Shown: positions 14,468-20,903 of the stretch, piece by piece | Layout of the letters: each line of letters begins with the position of its first letter | How positions within the stretch are numbered: the stretch's first letter is position 1 | IMG/VR virus record: IMGVR_UViG_3300048548_000283 | Location: 1-35,705 of that record | Strand: one strand, 5' to 3' | Origin: a virus | DNA: 35,705 nucleotides | The notes under the pieces: generated by a model | Told to the model about the DNA's origin: nothing | What the model saw: the letters and a program-made list of their open reading frames with translations, nothing else | Databases searched by the model: none | Translations under genes and position numbers: made by a program

Positions 14468-14501
14468 CACTGTGCAACAAAAAATATGTGTACACGTCAC
14501 A

Positions 14502-14531
14502 TTGACGCAAAGAATCAAATATTGTTAGGAT
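14502..14531 (+). promoter_or_regulatory. Probable sigma70-type promoter
   Basis: TTGACG (14502-14507) and TAGGAT (14526-14531) are separated by 18 bases in the gene-free gap 14468-14590. The first AGACAG unit begins at 14534, about where transcription would start, so a protein bound to the array would block it. It would drive the gene group beginning at 14591. Confidence 0.5.
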
Positions 14532-14533
14532 TA

Positions 14534-14577
14534 AGACAGTTTGCAGACAGTCGTTAGACAGTTTGCAGACAAGTCTT
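14534..14577 (+). repeat. Four AGACAG direct repeats at 11-bp spacing
   Basis: Units start at 14534 (agacagtttgc), 14545 (agacagtcgtt), 14556 (agacagtttgc) and 14567 (agacaagtctt, one mismatch in the hexamer), each exactly 11 bases apart. Units one and three are identical, so the array is also a 22-bp tandem pair. It matches the array at 12621-12653 and lies between a promoter-like sequence and the gene at 14591. Confidence 0.85.
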
Positions 14578-14590
14578 AGATGAGGAAGGC

Positions 14591-14959
14591 ATGAGACGTA
14601 ACAAGCTAAAGATAAATCCTACGGTTCTCAAGATGAGCATGGGGCTGATGAAATTTCGCAGGCGGGTCGAGATACCGTGTTGGCACGTAGACCACCTGAG
14701 AAAAATCGTTCGCATCTTTAGGGAGTACGCCGACCGCCTGGAGGCTATCGCTGACGCGAATAAGCTTCGACCCTCAGACAAGACGTCCGCGTCACAGCAA
14801 GTCATCTGCCAGATGAACCTGGATATGCAGCTAATGACGCCAAAAGATCCTCGGGAACGGGGTGAAGAAAGGGGCGGGTACAACCACGGCTTCGGCCGGG
14901 GATACCTAAACACCAACGGCTTTGACGAGCTGCTTGCCCGTGACGACATGGACGACTAA
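14591..14959 (+). CDS. Hypothetical basic protein
   Basis: 122 residues, starting MRRNKLKINPTVLKMSMGLM, with a helical basic first half (HVDHLRKIVRIFREYADRLE) and a Gly/Arg-rich tail (GEERGGYNHGFGRGYLNTNG). GAGGAAGG precedes the ATG by 2-3 bases. First gene after the second AGACAG array, so probably under its control. No family recognised. It is separated from the next gene by a pair of palindromic motifs. Confidence 0.6.
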   Translation: MRRNKLKINPTVLKMSMGLMKFRRRVEIPCWHVDHLRKIVRIFREYADRLEAIADANKLRPSDKTSASQQVICQMNLDMQLMTPKDPRERGEERGGYNHGFGRGYLNTNGFDELLARDDMDD

Positions 14960-14960
14960 C

Positions 14961-14994
14961 AGTATCTGGTACTAGAGCCAAAGTATCTGGTACG
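14961..14994. repeat. Pair of palindromic motifs AGTATCTGGTACT, 21 bp apart
   Basis: AGTATCTGGTACT at 14961-14973 and AGTATCTGGTACG at 14982-14994 start 21 bases apart, about two helical turns, in the gap before the gene at 15017. The motif is a 13-bp near-perfect palindrome. Five more copies occur elsewhere in the window. Likely a two-site operator or RNA hairpin pair in the leader of the gene at 15017. Confidence 0.75.
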
Positions 14995-15016
14995 TCAAAA
15001 AAAAGGAAAACTAAAA

Positions 15017-15271
15017 ATGTTGAGCGCAGTAGAACAATTAGTAAAAAAGTATCAGGGCGTTAGGCGAGAGACCTCAACCGAGACCCGTAAATCTAATTCG
15101 CATAATATATATTATCTGTATATGTTCAGAAAGGGTGTTTTAGCTACCCAAACAGACCAGACTAAACAGAATAGCAGATTAATCAGAGAGCTAGCTGGGG
15201 ATATAATCGGCTGCGTCTCTCTTATGGTCTTGTTTTTCGTAACACTTTTTATTGCGGGGGTCTACCAATGA
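15017..15271 (+). CDS. Small single-pass membrane protein
   Basis: 84 residues. The N-terminal part is hydrophilic (MLSAVEQLVKKYQGVRRETS), and residues about 62-82 (IIGCVSLMVLFFVTLFIAGV) form one clear transmembrane helix near the C-terminus, so most of the protein would face the cytoplasm. AAGGAAAAC lies about 9 bases before the ATG. The stop overlaps the next start by 4 bases. In an early block such a protein might act in superinfection exclusion or host membrane alteration, which is inference only. Confidence 0.65.
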   Translation: MLSAVEQLVKKYQGVRRETSTETRKSNSHNIYYLYMFRKGVLATQTDQTKQNSRLIRELAGDIIGCVSLMVLFFVTLFIAGVYQ

Positions 15272-15537
15272 TTATCCGCGACGTAAAATTTAAGTCTAAC
15301 GCAAAGAACGAAAGACTCATACAAGACTTTGAGGAAAACCTAGTTGACCTGGCAGATCAGCTCGCTGTTTGTCACGCTGAGATAAGAAAGTGGAAAGCTT
15401 TTGAGCGTGCCGCCGCCCAGGGTTTATTTGAGGGTATGCGGTTATGTGAGATCGCGCAGCTTACCACTGACGACCATGTTTTTACTCTTAGCCATGACAC
15501 GGTTGAGGTGGAGTATGACAAGGGGGTGGTGCATTGA
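15268..15537 (+). CDS. Hypothetical small protein, partly coiled coil
   Basis: 89 residues, starting MIIRDVKFKSNAKNERLIQD. Residues about 18-50 (FEENLVDLADQLAVCHAEIR, then KWKAFERAAAQ) are strongly helical with heptad-like spacing; the C-terminal part looks beta-rich. It overlaps its neighbours by 4 bases at each end. Function unknown. Confidence 0.6.
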   Translation: MIIRDVKFKSNAKNERLIQDFEENLVDLADQLAVCHAEIRKWKAFERAAAQGLFEGMRLCEIAQLTTDDHVFTLSHDTVEVEYDKGVVH

Positions 15538-15782
15538 CCAAGTATCCAATGAGCCCCCCGCAAAAAGAAATCTACGATTTTATTGTGGAGTTCTACAACG
15601 AATATCCTGACCGTTACCCATCACTGGCGGCCATGTGTACTGGCATGGTTGGCGACCGTCGCATCTGTAAAAAGAGATCCGGCAGGGAGGGACCGCGTCA
15701 CCTGGTAAAACAGTTAATCAATAAAGGTTGGTTGGAAGAGAAGTTTTACCGCAACGTGGCTTATTGGGTTCCGACAGATTGA
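15534..15782 (+). CDS. LexA-like winged-helix small protein (TTG start)
   Basis: 82 residues, starting at a TTG that overlaps the previous stop (TTGA); MTKYPMSPPQKEIYDFIVEF then YNEYPDRYPSLAAMC resembles the N-terminal DNA-binding domain of LexA-type repressors (TPxQxxILxFI...GxxPSLxxIA). The C-terminal part (GPRHLVKQLINKGWLEEKFY) would be the end of the HTH and the wing. There is no protease domain. An ATG six codons in is an alternative start but loses the overlap. Confidence 0.6.
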   Translation: MTKYPMSPPQKEIYDFIVEFYNEYPDRYPSLAAMCTGMVGDRRICKKRSGREGPRHLVKQLINKGWLEEKFYRNVAYWVPTD

Positions 15783-15820
15783 GCCACGCGTATCGGCGTG
15801 ACGTGCGTAACTTAGATCAA

Positions 15821-16018
15821 ATGAAACGATTTGAGGTTGCCCACGTCACCGTCGAGGTCAATGAGGCAGAGCAAACTTTCGCACTCATCCCCGGCGAGGC
15901 AATCAACGCAAAGGATCGCAAGCCCCTGTTCTCCGGCATAATCACGGACGGCATGGGCGTGCAGCTTAGGATTTTAACAAACGAAATAGAAGAGATAATA
16001 CTGAGGGGCAGAGCATAA
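15821..16018 (+). CDS. Hypothetical small protein
   Basis: 65 residues from the ATG at 15821 (MKRFEVAHVTVEVNEAEQTF); an in-frame GTG at 15803 is an alternative. Beta-rich sequence, no motif recognised. The ribosome site is weak. The stop TAA overlaps the next ATG (TAATG), supporting expression. The 38 bases before it hold nothing recognisable. Confidence 0.5.
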   Translation: MKRFEVAHVTVEVNEAEQTFALIPGEAINAKDRKPLFSGIITDGMGVQLRILTNEIEEIILRGRA

Positions 16019-16257
16019 TGATGTTAGTTTATTATACGGCGCTCGTTCTTGGCTACACGTTAAACGACGAGAAGTTATCGGCAACATTTTGGATGAAATC
16101 ATACGACCAGTGCCTGGAGGCGATGACACACCTGGAGGACATGTATGATTATTTAGCCGATTACGTCGTGGAAGATAACCGCATGTTTATGTGGTGCGAA
16201 AAATCAGACGTACCCAGCAATACAATAACCAAACCCAGGATGAGGCCAAACAGTTAA
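16018..16257 (+). CDS. Hypothetical small protein (FWMKSYDQC type)
   Basis: 79 residues. It has a hydrophobic start (MMLVYYTALVLGYTL), then LSATFWMKSYDQCLEAMTHL, then DYVVEDNRMFMWCEKSDVPS with the second Cys, and a Pro-rich tail. I associate this pattern with small marine phage proteins of unknown role. The N-terminus may be a strand rather than a signal peptide. The start overlaps the previous stop by one base. Confidence 0.6.
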   Translation: MMLVYYTALVLGYTLNDEKLSATFWMKSYDQCLEAMTHLEDMYDYLADYVVEDNRMFMWCEKSDVPSNTITKPRMRPNS

Positions 16258-16269
16258 AGGAGTAAAAAA

Positions 16270-16614
16270 ATGAAATGGCGAATAGATAAAGAAAACGAAT
16301 TATTAATTTTGGATGGGGATTACAGAATAGATTTTGACCGTCTGCAAGAAGGTGATTGGTTAAAACATTTAGCAGAAAAACGATGGGTCGATATGGATGA
16401 ACTGTTCAAAGCTTTTGTCAGCGCATTTAGAGCGGCAGAGTTACCCTTAACAAAGGATTTCTTTGCTAAATTTAAACTGGCGTATCTGCGAAATGTTGAC
16501 GATAAATTTTACGATTTAATATTTAATTTACGCCACGCAAACGATGAAAAGCTTTTCAGAAAAGTCAGCGATTTTAAATCAGAACAAGAATTAATAAAAG
16601 AAATCGTCGCTTAA
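16270..16614 (+). CDS. Hypothetical protein, last gene of the rightward unit
   Basis: 114 residues, starting MKWRIDKENELLILDGDYRI; mostly helical, charged (FDRLQEGDWLKHLAEKRWVD; AYLRNVDDKFYDLIFNLRHA). Good ribosome site aaaggag, 7 bases before the ATG. No recognised domain. More AT-rich than its neighbours. It is followed by a structured gap and a strong terminator. Confidence 0.65.
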   Translation: MKWRIDKENELLILDGDYRIDFDRLQEGDWLKHLAEKRWVDMDELFKAFVSAFRAAELPLTKDFFAKFKLAYLRNVDDKFYDLIFNLRHANDEKLFRKVSDFKSEQELIKEIVA

Positions 16615-16625
16615 AATTATGGTAA

Positions 16626-16705
16626 GCTATGAGTGCCGGGTTTTATCGCAATACCCTAACCATAGCAGTCTAGGTTTTCTTTGATATAGTAGAAAATGAC
16701 TAGAC
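16626..16705 (+). other. Two tandem stem-loops before the terminator
   Basis: gctatg (16626-16631) pairs with catagc (16661-16666) with an inner gggt/accc stem (16638-16641 and 16653-16656). gtctag (16668-16673) pairs with ctagac (16700-16705), with an inner ttttct/agaaaa stem (16675-16680 and 16691-16696). Followed by the terminator hairpin, they form three stems in about 100 bases between converging units. This could be the structured 3' end of the rightward transcript, or a small RNA. Confidence 0.5.
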
Positions 16706-16710
16706 ACTAA

Positions 16711-16734
16711 GGGAGGTTGCAGCCTCCCTTTTTT
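16711..16734 (+). terminator. Intrinsic terminator ending the rightward unit
   Basis: gggagg (16711-16716) pairs with cctccc (16723-16728), extended by a T-G pair around a tgca loop, and six T follow. On the minus strand only a short run of A/T follows, so leftward termination here would be weaker. It overlaps the stop codon region of the endolysin gene, as expected between convergent units. Confidence 0.85.
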
Positions 16735-17275
16735 ATACAATAGACAAGGCGAGCTCTAAGGTTTCTTTATTACGCCTTGTCCAACCCTTCCCGTAATGCT
16801 GGAAGTCATCCAAAGATTCATAGAACTTCTGTCGCCCGTAATAATAGTTGTCTAAAACTTCCTTTGGGTCGCGGTCATGCACGGCGGCAATTGTCATTTT
16901 ACCGATAGCCCCGTCCACAGTTATCCCGCCAGTAGCCTTTTGCAGTATTTTGGCAGCTCTACTCGGCCCGGCGTTCACACACATGTCAGCGGTGCTTATA
17001 TCGACGCCTGCTGGCAAATTGTCGGCCTTGACGACGTCCCAATAGTTTTTCTTGTACAGCGGCTTCACGTCTTCCTCAGTCAACGCCTTCATAACCTCAA
17101 TTGGAGCTGGCTTCCCGGTATACTCTGCCCACGTCCAGGCAGTCACTCCCAGCATCGTGGAGCCCTTGTTGCCGTGGCCGTCGCCCTTGGCGTTTCCGTT
17201 GTCACGTTCGTCGTCTGTGAAGCCTCCCTCATGCTTGATGAGCATCTTAAAAAACATATACCAATTTTCTTTCAT
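16733..17275 (-). CDS. Endolysin, GH108-type lysozyme with peptidoglycan-binding C-terminus
   Basis: 180 residues from the ATG at 17275, whose A is shared with the upstream stop (TAATG) and which has GGAG 8 bases upstream; an in-frame start at 17305 is less likely. LIKHEGGFTDD carries the catalytic Glu (E16) of the GH108 family; MLGVTAWTWAEYTGKPA and KPLYKKNYWDVVKADNLPAG follow the family pattern. The second half (GPSRAAKILQKATGGITVDG, then AIGKMT) is the PG_binding_3 domain. It cleaves peptidoglycan for lysis. Last gene of the leftward unit, directly after spanin-like and holin genes. Confidence 0.88.
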   Translation of the reverse strand: MKENWYMFFKMLIKHEGGFTDDERDNGNAKGDGHGNKGSTMLGVTAWTWAEYTGKPAPIEVMKALTEEDVKPLYKKNYWDVVKADNLPAGVDISTADMCVNAGPSRAAKILQKATGGITVDGAIGKMTIAAVHDRDPKEVLDNYYYGRQKFYESLDDFQHYGKGWTRRNKETLELALSIV

Positions 17276-17541
17276 TACTCTGTCTCCACTTCCTTGGTTC
17301 CCCATCGCCGGGTGTATCCGTCTGCCTCATATGAAGCGCCCCATTTATTCTCGGTAAACGTGGCAAACTTTATAAGATCCTCGGTGTCTGCATATAGCTG
17401 GTCGATCCAGCCGTTGTTTTCTTCGACCTGAGCCTCTAGGTGATAAAGCTTGTGCATTTGCGAGCTGACCCACCACACCCCAGCGACGGTCTGCAACAGT
17501 ATTGCCCCCACGAGCACAATTGGAATTTTGAGATCACTCAT
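17275..17541 (-). CDS. Small membrane protein of the lysis cassette (spanin-like)
   Basis: 88 residues. One N-terminal transmembrane helix (about 6-25, PIVLVGAILLQTVAGVWWVS) is followed by a charged, partly coiled-coil periplasmic-type region (MHKLYHLEAQVEENNGWIDQ). The topology and place between holin and endolysin fit an inner-membrane spanin or a holin accessory. No lipobox partner was recognised. Its start overlaps the holin stop by 4 bases. Confidence 0.6.
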   Translation of the reverse strand: MSDLKIPIVLVGAILLQTVAGVWWVSSQMHKLYHLEAQVEENNGWIDQLYADTEDLIKFATFTENKWGASYEADGYTRRWGTKEVETE

Positions 17542-17996
17542 TTCTTTACCCCGTAATATTTACTGACTGCCCGGTTACCAAACCAGAAAGACATGATGGC
17601 CGCGAATAATCCTTGCGTCTCCGCTGTCCACATCAAAGGCACGGCGTCTGTCCAGTTGCCGCCCTCTGTCATTACGCGCATAATCACTACCGCTTGTACG
17701 GCAACGAAAAGAGCAAAAAAACAGTAAGTAATAACAGGCCGTACACTACCTCGTAATGCGTTGACAAAACCCCCAGCATCCATTGCGTCATGCTTGTATA
17801 ACCCCTCTGTTTCTTTTATCTCTGCTTGCTTATCTATAATGTTAAGCTTCAGCTCGTTGCGCTTGGTCATCATATCCATCTCAACTTTCATGCGCTCCAG
17901 GTTGTGTTTGTGATCCTGGCTTGCTTTGAAATAGTTAAGGATTTCTGGAAGGAAAGATGTGGAAAAGCCCAATAAACTGCCTAGTAATGTCATCAT
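17538..17996 (-). CDS. Holin of the GTA 3-TM type
   Basis: 152 residues. A weakly hydrophobic N-terminus is followed by a long charged helix (about 25-65), then RPVITYCFFALFVAVQAVVI (86-105) and a C-terminal hydrophobic segment with IMSFWFGNRAVSKYY (134-148). The RPVITY and FWFGNR signatures are those of the holin family first described from gene-transfer agents. It would make the membrane lesion that frees the endolysin. Ribosome site gggag, 8 bases before the first of two tandem ATGs. Confidence 0.85.
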   Translation of the reverse strand: MMTLLGSLLGFSTSFLPEILNYFKASQDHKHNLERMKVEMDMMTKRNELKLNIIDKQAEIKETEGLYKHDAMDAGGFVNALRGSVRPVITYCFFALFVAVQAVVIMRVMTEGGNWTDAVPLMWTAETQGLFAAIMSFWFGNRAVSKYYGVKK

Positions 17997-18010
17997 GAGT
18001 CAGTCTCCCT

Positions 18011-18379
18011 TTATTTTTCGTTTGATATTTCCGCACTGGCTGTCATGCTGGTGCTTGTTTTCTTGGTGGCGCTCTTACTTTCCATGCTGGAAAAACCAAA
18101 AAATGCGCCAACCAAAGCCGCGATACTTACAAAATAAATGGATGCCATAGCGCCAATAATTTCGGCTGCCTGGTCAAGGCCAATGGCGCTGGCAAGCAAA
18201 ACCGCAAAGGGATAAAGAAGGAGGCCTAACAAAGAAAACCACGCCATGTTTCGCTGACTGTCTCTACGTTTGTCAGCATCCTCAATCTCTTTTTTTCTAT
18301 TCAAAATTTCGAGAGCTTCCCACTCAGTTGGCTCTATTACCCCGTTGCCGTTTTTGTCCATTTTTTGAAAATCGTTCAT
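18011..18379 (-). CDS. Membrane protein with an N-terminal EF-hand
   Basis: 122 residues. DKNGNGVIEPTE (8-19) is a complete 12-residue EF-hand calcium loop (D8, N10, N12, E19). A charged helix follows, then two transmembrane segments (about 46-67 and 75-96) and a Ser/Thr/Lys tail. The likely topology leaves both ends in the cytoplasm. It sits in the lysis cassette just before the holin; calcium-responsive lysis control is an attractive but untested idea. A single EF loop in such proteins may also be structural. Confidence 0.7.
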   Translation of the reverse strand: MNDFQKMDKNGNGVIEPTEWEALEILNRKKEIEDADKRRDSQRNMAWFSLLGLLLYPFAVLLASAIGLDQAAEIIGAMASIYFVSIAALVGAFFGFSSMESKSATKKTSTSMTASAEISNEK

Positions 18380-18482
18380 TGGCTTTCCTCGCTATACTTA
18401 ATGCTATTGCCCGGTCCCTTGTTATGACCACCACCTTGCCGTTTTCGTTGTAAAGCACCCATTTATTTTTGCTCTCTATCAA
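18324..18482 (-). CDS. Possible small overlapping gene (WVLYNENGKVVVITRDRAIA)
   Basis: Between the genes ending at 18463 and starting at 18379 the only protein-like frame reads WVLYNENGKVVVITRDRAIA then LSIARKANE, an amphipathic strand-strand-helix pattern. It has no ATG; TTG at 18482 or GTG at 18458 could start it. It would end at 18324, inside the EF-hand gene. Another frame (18376-18462, 28 residues, ATG start, ATGA overlap) looks compositionally unlike a protein. One of the two probably fills this gap. Confidence 0.35.
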   Translation of the reverse strand: MIESKNKWVLYNENGKVVVITRDRAIALSIARKANERFSKNGQKRQRGNRAN

Positions 18483-18651
18483 CTTCAAAACAATGAACCG
18501 CGCTGTTGCTGTTTGTGACCATCACTCGCGCTTTAACCATTTGCGCTTTGCACGCTTCTTCGCTGCCGTAGGTTCCAACCTGAAAGTAATCAAACTCTTG
18601 CGCTGCAAACTGCATCCAGACTAAAAACCACATCACCAGCGCCCCTGCCAT
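18463..18651 (-). CDS. Small protein with N-terminal membrane or signal segment
   Basis: 62 residues. MAGALVMWFLVWMQFAAQEF is hydrophobic and could be a signal peptide cut after AQ or A, or an anchor. The rest (EEACKAQMVKARVMVTNSNS, then AVHCFEV) has two Cys that could pair in the periplasm. It overlaps the previous gene by 19 bases and belongs to the lysis cassette by position. Function unknown. Confidence 0.6.
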   Translation of the reverse strand: MAGALVMWFLVWMQFAAQEFDYFQVGTYGSEEACKAQMVKARVMVTNSNSAVHCFEVDREQK

Positions 18652-19118
18652 TTGCCCAAAAAGTAAAAAGCGATAAACAAAATACCACCACTTAAAACAA
18701 AAATAACTGCGCCAATTGCAAAGTTTATGAGGTTATCGATTTGCTCTTGCTTACGGTAAAGCTCATCCTTGCGCCTTTTGCGTTGCTGCGCCTCTATAGC
18801 TAAAACCTCTTTCCATGCTGACGGCCCGTACATGAACGAAATTTCATCCTTTAAGCTTTGGCGCATCTCCTTGAATTTACGCTCATTATTCCACAAAAGG
18901 ATCGCTGACTCCTCGTCGCTACCTTTGAATGTCTTTTTCCAAAATGGTGGGTTCTCTTCTCTCCGTTGAAGTTCTGTAAAATCTGAAAATGCTTTGCCCC
19001 ATTGATTTAATTGCCCGGCCATTTTTCCTAGATCCTCGCCGGCGGAAATGGCGCCCTTAAGCGCCTTAAAACTGCCAGTGGCGAGAGCTACACATCCACT
19101 AATTGTAACCGGGTCCAT
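18633..19118 (-). CDS. Membrane-anchored charged protein of the lysis region
   Basis: 161 residues. After a small-residue N-terminus (GCVALATGSFKALKGAISAG) comes a long charged helical region (NERKFKEMRQSLKDEISFMY, then EAQQRKRRKDELYRKQEQID) and a C-terminal transmembrane helix (about 132-155, FAIGAVIFVLSGGILFIAFY). Similar proteins appear beside lysis genes in marine phages, but I cannot name the family with certainty. Ribosome site agga, 3-4 bases before the ATG. Confidence 0.6.
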   Translation of the reverse strand: MDPVTISGCVALATGSFKALKGAISAGEDLGKMAGQLNQWGKAFSDFTELQRREENPPFWKKTFKGSDEESAILLWNNERKFKEMRQSLKDEISFMYGPSAWKEVLAIEAQQRKRRKDELYRKQEQIDNLINFAIGAVIFVLSGGILFIAFYFLGKWQGRW

Positions 19119-19122
19119 TGTC

Positions 19123-19320
19123 CTAGCTAAAAAACGTCATTCGCAGGAGTAACAGCAAACTTGCGCCAGTAATGGAAATCATTATTGCTTCCATTTTCTT
19201 AATGCGATTGTACAAGTCCTTTAGCTGTATTCTCATTTCAGTTTTTATTTCCACAACCTCTTTCTCCAATCCATCAATACGTGTATGCGCCGAGGCTACG
19301 GTGCGTTTGTCAGTGCTCAC
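19123..19320 (-). CDS. XhlA-like coiled-coil membrane protein (GTG start)
   Basis: 65 residues from a GTG at 19320 that overlaps the upstream stop (GTGA). TRIDGLEKEVVEIKTEMRIQ then LKDLYNRIKKMEA is a coiled coil, and IMISITGASLLLLLRMTF is a C-terminal transmembrane helix. This layout matches hemolysin XhlA-type lysis accessory proteins. It leads into the downstream membrane-protein genes of the lysis cassette. An in-frame ATG further upstream (19410) would overlap the neighbouring gene by about 90 bases and is unlikely. Confidence 0.65.
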   Translation of the reverse strand: MSTDKRTVASAHTRIDGLEKEVVEIKTEMRIQLKDLYNRIKKMEAIMISITGASLLLLLRMTFFS

Positions 19321-19613
19321 CAGGTTCCCTCCCAGTTGCGCAGTTTGGCGAACTCGCCGTCCATCAGTTTGCGCTTGATAACCTCTTTCATGGCTTCGGT
19401 GTCTGTCCACGCCACGCCAGCCTCCTGGAGCCAGTTGTTAAGCAGGGCGGGGTGTAAACTGCCAATATGCTTGTAGTCTGACCCAAATGCGTTTGGTGAT
19501 TGCTCACGCGCGTGCTCCACGTCTTTAATCATGCCGGACGCGTCAAAGGTGTGCTTCAGTATGATTTTCTCATCGTCAAAAAATACTTGCTCTGAGATTT
19601 TATCTCTATCCAT
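19317..19613 (-). CDS. Hypothetical protein between capsid and lysis genes
   Basis: 98 residues from the ATG at 19613 (MDRDKISEQVFFDDEKIILK); an upstream in-frame start at 19655 would overlap the previous gene by 50 bases. HTFDASGMIKDVEHAREQSP, then SDYKHIGSLHPALLNNWLQE and AGVAWTD, is a recurrent pattern in marine phages next to the capsid gene, of unknown role. Likely helical. It overlaps the next gene by 4 bases. Confidence 0.65.
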   Translation of the reverse strand: MDRDKISEQVFFDDEKIILKHTFDASGMIKDVEHAREQSPNAFGSDYKHIGSLHPALLNNWLQEAGVAWTDTEAMKEVIKRKLMDGEFAKLRNWEGTW

Positions 19614-19860
19614 CTTCCCAGGCCTCATTGACGTCCGGCGTAGACTTGTCGTCACCCTTCAAGGTGCCATTGGCATTTCTGGCGCGTTTTTTAGGTTTGG
19701 CTGACTGAAATACTGGTTGCTCGGGTTCTAAAATCTGCAACGCGTCTGGCCGCATTTTTAATATCTTTGTGACTTCATCTTCGGGCAAATCAACAATTTC
19801 CTCATTGGATTTTATCCCGGCTGACGTAGACATTCTACGTGATGTAATTTTAACTCTCAT
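19606..19860 (-). CDS. Hypothetical small head-region protein
   Basis: 84 residues. MRVKITSRRMSTSAGIKSNE, then EIVDLPEDEVTKILKMRPDA, resembles small proteins next to phage capsid genes with a 'DLP..EA..LL...P.A..' core; the tail is charged. GGAGAGAAA precedes the ATG. A copy of the dispersed palindromic motif lies in the leader (19873-19890), between this gene and the capsid gene. Possibly a minor head or completion protein; this is inference. Confidence 0.6.
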   Translation of the reverse strand: MRVKITSRRMSTSAGIKSNEEIVDLPEDEVTKILKMRPDALQILEPEQPVFQSAKPKKRARNANGTLKGDDKSTPDVNEAWEDG

Positions 19861-19872
19861 TTTCTCTCCAGT

Positions 19873-19890
19873 AGTATCTGGTAATTGTAT
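19873..19890. repeat. Dispersed motif copy (AGTATCTGGTAATTGTAT)
   Basis: One mismatch to AGTATCTGGTACTTGTAT. It lies in the 63-base gap between the capsid gene stop (19924) and the gene at 19860, just ahead of that gene's ribosome site. Confidence 0.65.
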
Positions 19891-19923
19891 GAAAAGGGGG
19901 CAGTCTCCCGCCCCCTAAGTTGT

Positions 19924-20883
19924 TTATGAAGTTGTGTTGTCTGCAATCATTCCAGACGCCTTTTCATTTTTACATACGAGGGTTAGCTCAGTAGTAATTT
20001 GTCTTTGAGTTGAGTCCCCAGTTTTGGCTAACGCTACGTTCTTAGTTGGACGTAGTGTTGCGACTTCCCACATGTTGTCTTGCATGATGAAAACGTCCTT
20101 ACTTCTGTTCTCCCTACTAGGCTGGAAAGCTACCTGGCCCCACGGGGTCAGATAAACCGACAACGAGTTGACCACACGCTCATCAGCGGCCACGACGTTT
20201 GCTCTTTGGTTGTTATTACCAGTGAACGCCAACGCCTTATTCATCTGAAACGCAGACAAATAACAGGTGTCAGGCATACCGCCATTTTCCCACATAGACT
20301 GCATAACATCGTCAAATTTAGCCTGGCTGAAGGCGGTGGGAGCGGAGGAATCTGTCCTCGCGTCTGACCCGTCCCCAGTTGCGTTTGCTCCTGATGATGC
20401 TGAAACAAAATTGACGTTGGTAATTAACCAAGTCGGAGCGCCAGCTAACTCACGCGCAGTAGTGGCATTACCCGCAACTTTTGCGTTATTGGCAAAAAGC
20501 GCTTTTTCAATATCGAGCTTTTGCTCTCGTGCCACCTGGATCAATTCGTAGGCCATCCGACGTGTTTTGCCGATATTATCCAAGCCTTCATCAGTATCTG
20601 AAATGATCACAGAATTTTTGAAAATTTGTGTTCTGTTATTATTTCTCGTTTCCTGAGTCCTGGCTTCGGCGGCAGTCGCGTCACCTTCGATGTGTGCGTT
20701 TGTCCCGGATGACCGTAGTGACGACGTTAAGAACTCGTGCAGCGTGCTGCTGGCAGTCGTTTTTGGCGTCCTCGTGTAAAACGGCGTCTCGTGAGGAGTT
20801 ACGTTTGAAATAGTTTCTGAAATGTCTTCAGCTATACTATTTGCATAGTCATAACTGTCGAACGTATTTGCTGGTTGAGCCAT
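19924..20883 (-). CDS. Major capsid protein, DUF5309/SU10 type
   Basis: 319 residues. The start MAQPANTFDSYDYANSIAED, then ISNVTPHETPFYTRTPKTTA, EGDATAAEARTQETRNNNRT, then QIFKNSVIISDTDEGLDNIG and LDIEKALFANNAKVAG, follow the DUF5309 family that forms the HK97-fold shell in SU10-like podoviruses. The end (KNVALAKTGDSTQRQITTEL) fits a usual-length protein. It lies downstream of scaffold and portal genes in the normal order. GAAGGGA lies about 7 bases before the ATG. Many copies form the head. Confidence 0.88.
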   Translation of the reverse strand: MAQPANTFDSYDYANSIAEDISETISNVTPHETPFYTRTPKTTASSTLHEFLTSSLRSSGTNAHIEGDATAAEARTQETRNNNRTQIFKNSVIISDTDEGLDNIGKTRRMAYELIQVAREQKLDIEKALFANNAKVAGNATTARELAGAPTWLITNVNFVSASSGANATGDGSDARTDSSAPTAFSQAKFDDVMQSMWENGGMPDTCYLSAFQMNKALAFTGNNNQRANVVAADERVVNSLSVYLTPWGQVAFQPSRENRSKDVFIMQDNMWEVATLRPTKNVALAKTGDSTQRQITTELTLVCKNEKASGMIADNTTS

Positions 20884-20903
20884 GATTTTTTCCCTTCAAT
20901 GAC

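Noticed and set aside
16615-16735. tRNA gene in the convergent gap
   Set aside because: Stem-loops are present but there is no cloverleaf, T-loop GTTCRA or acceptor pairing.
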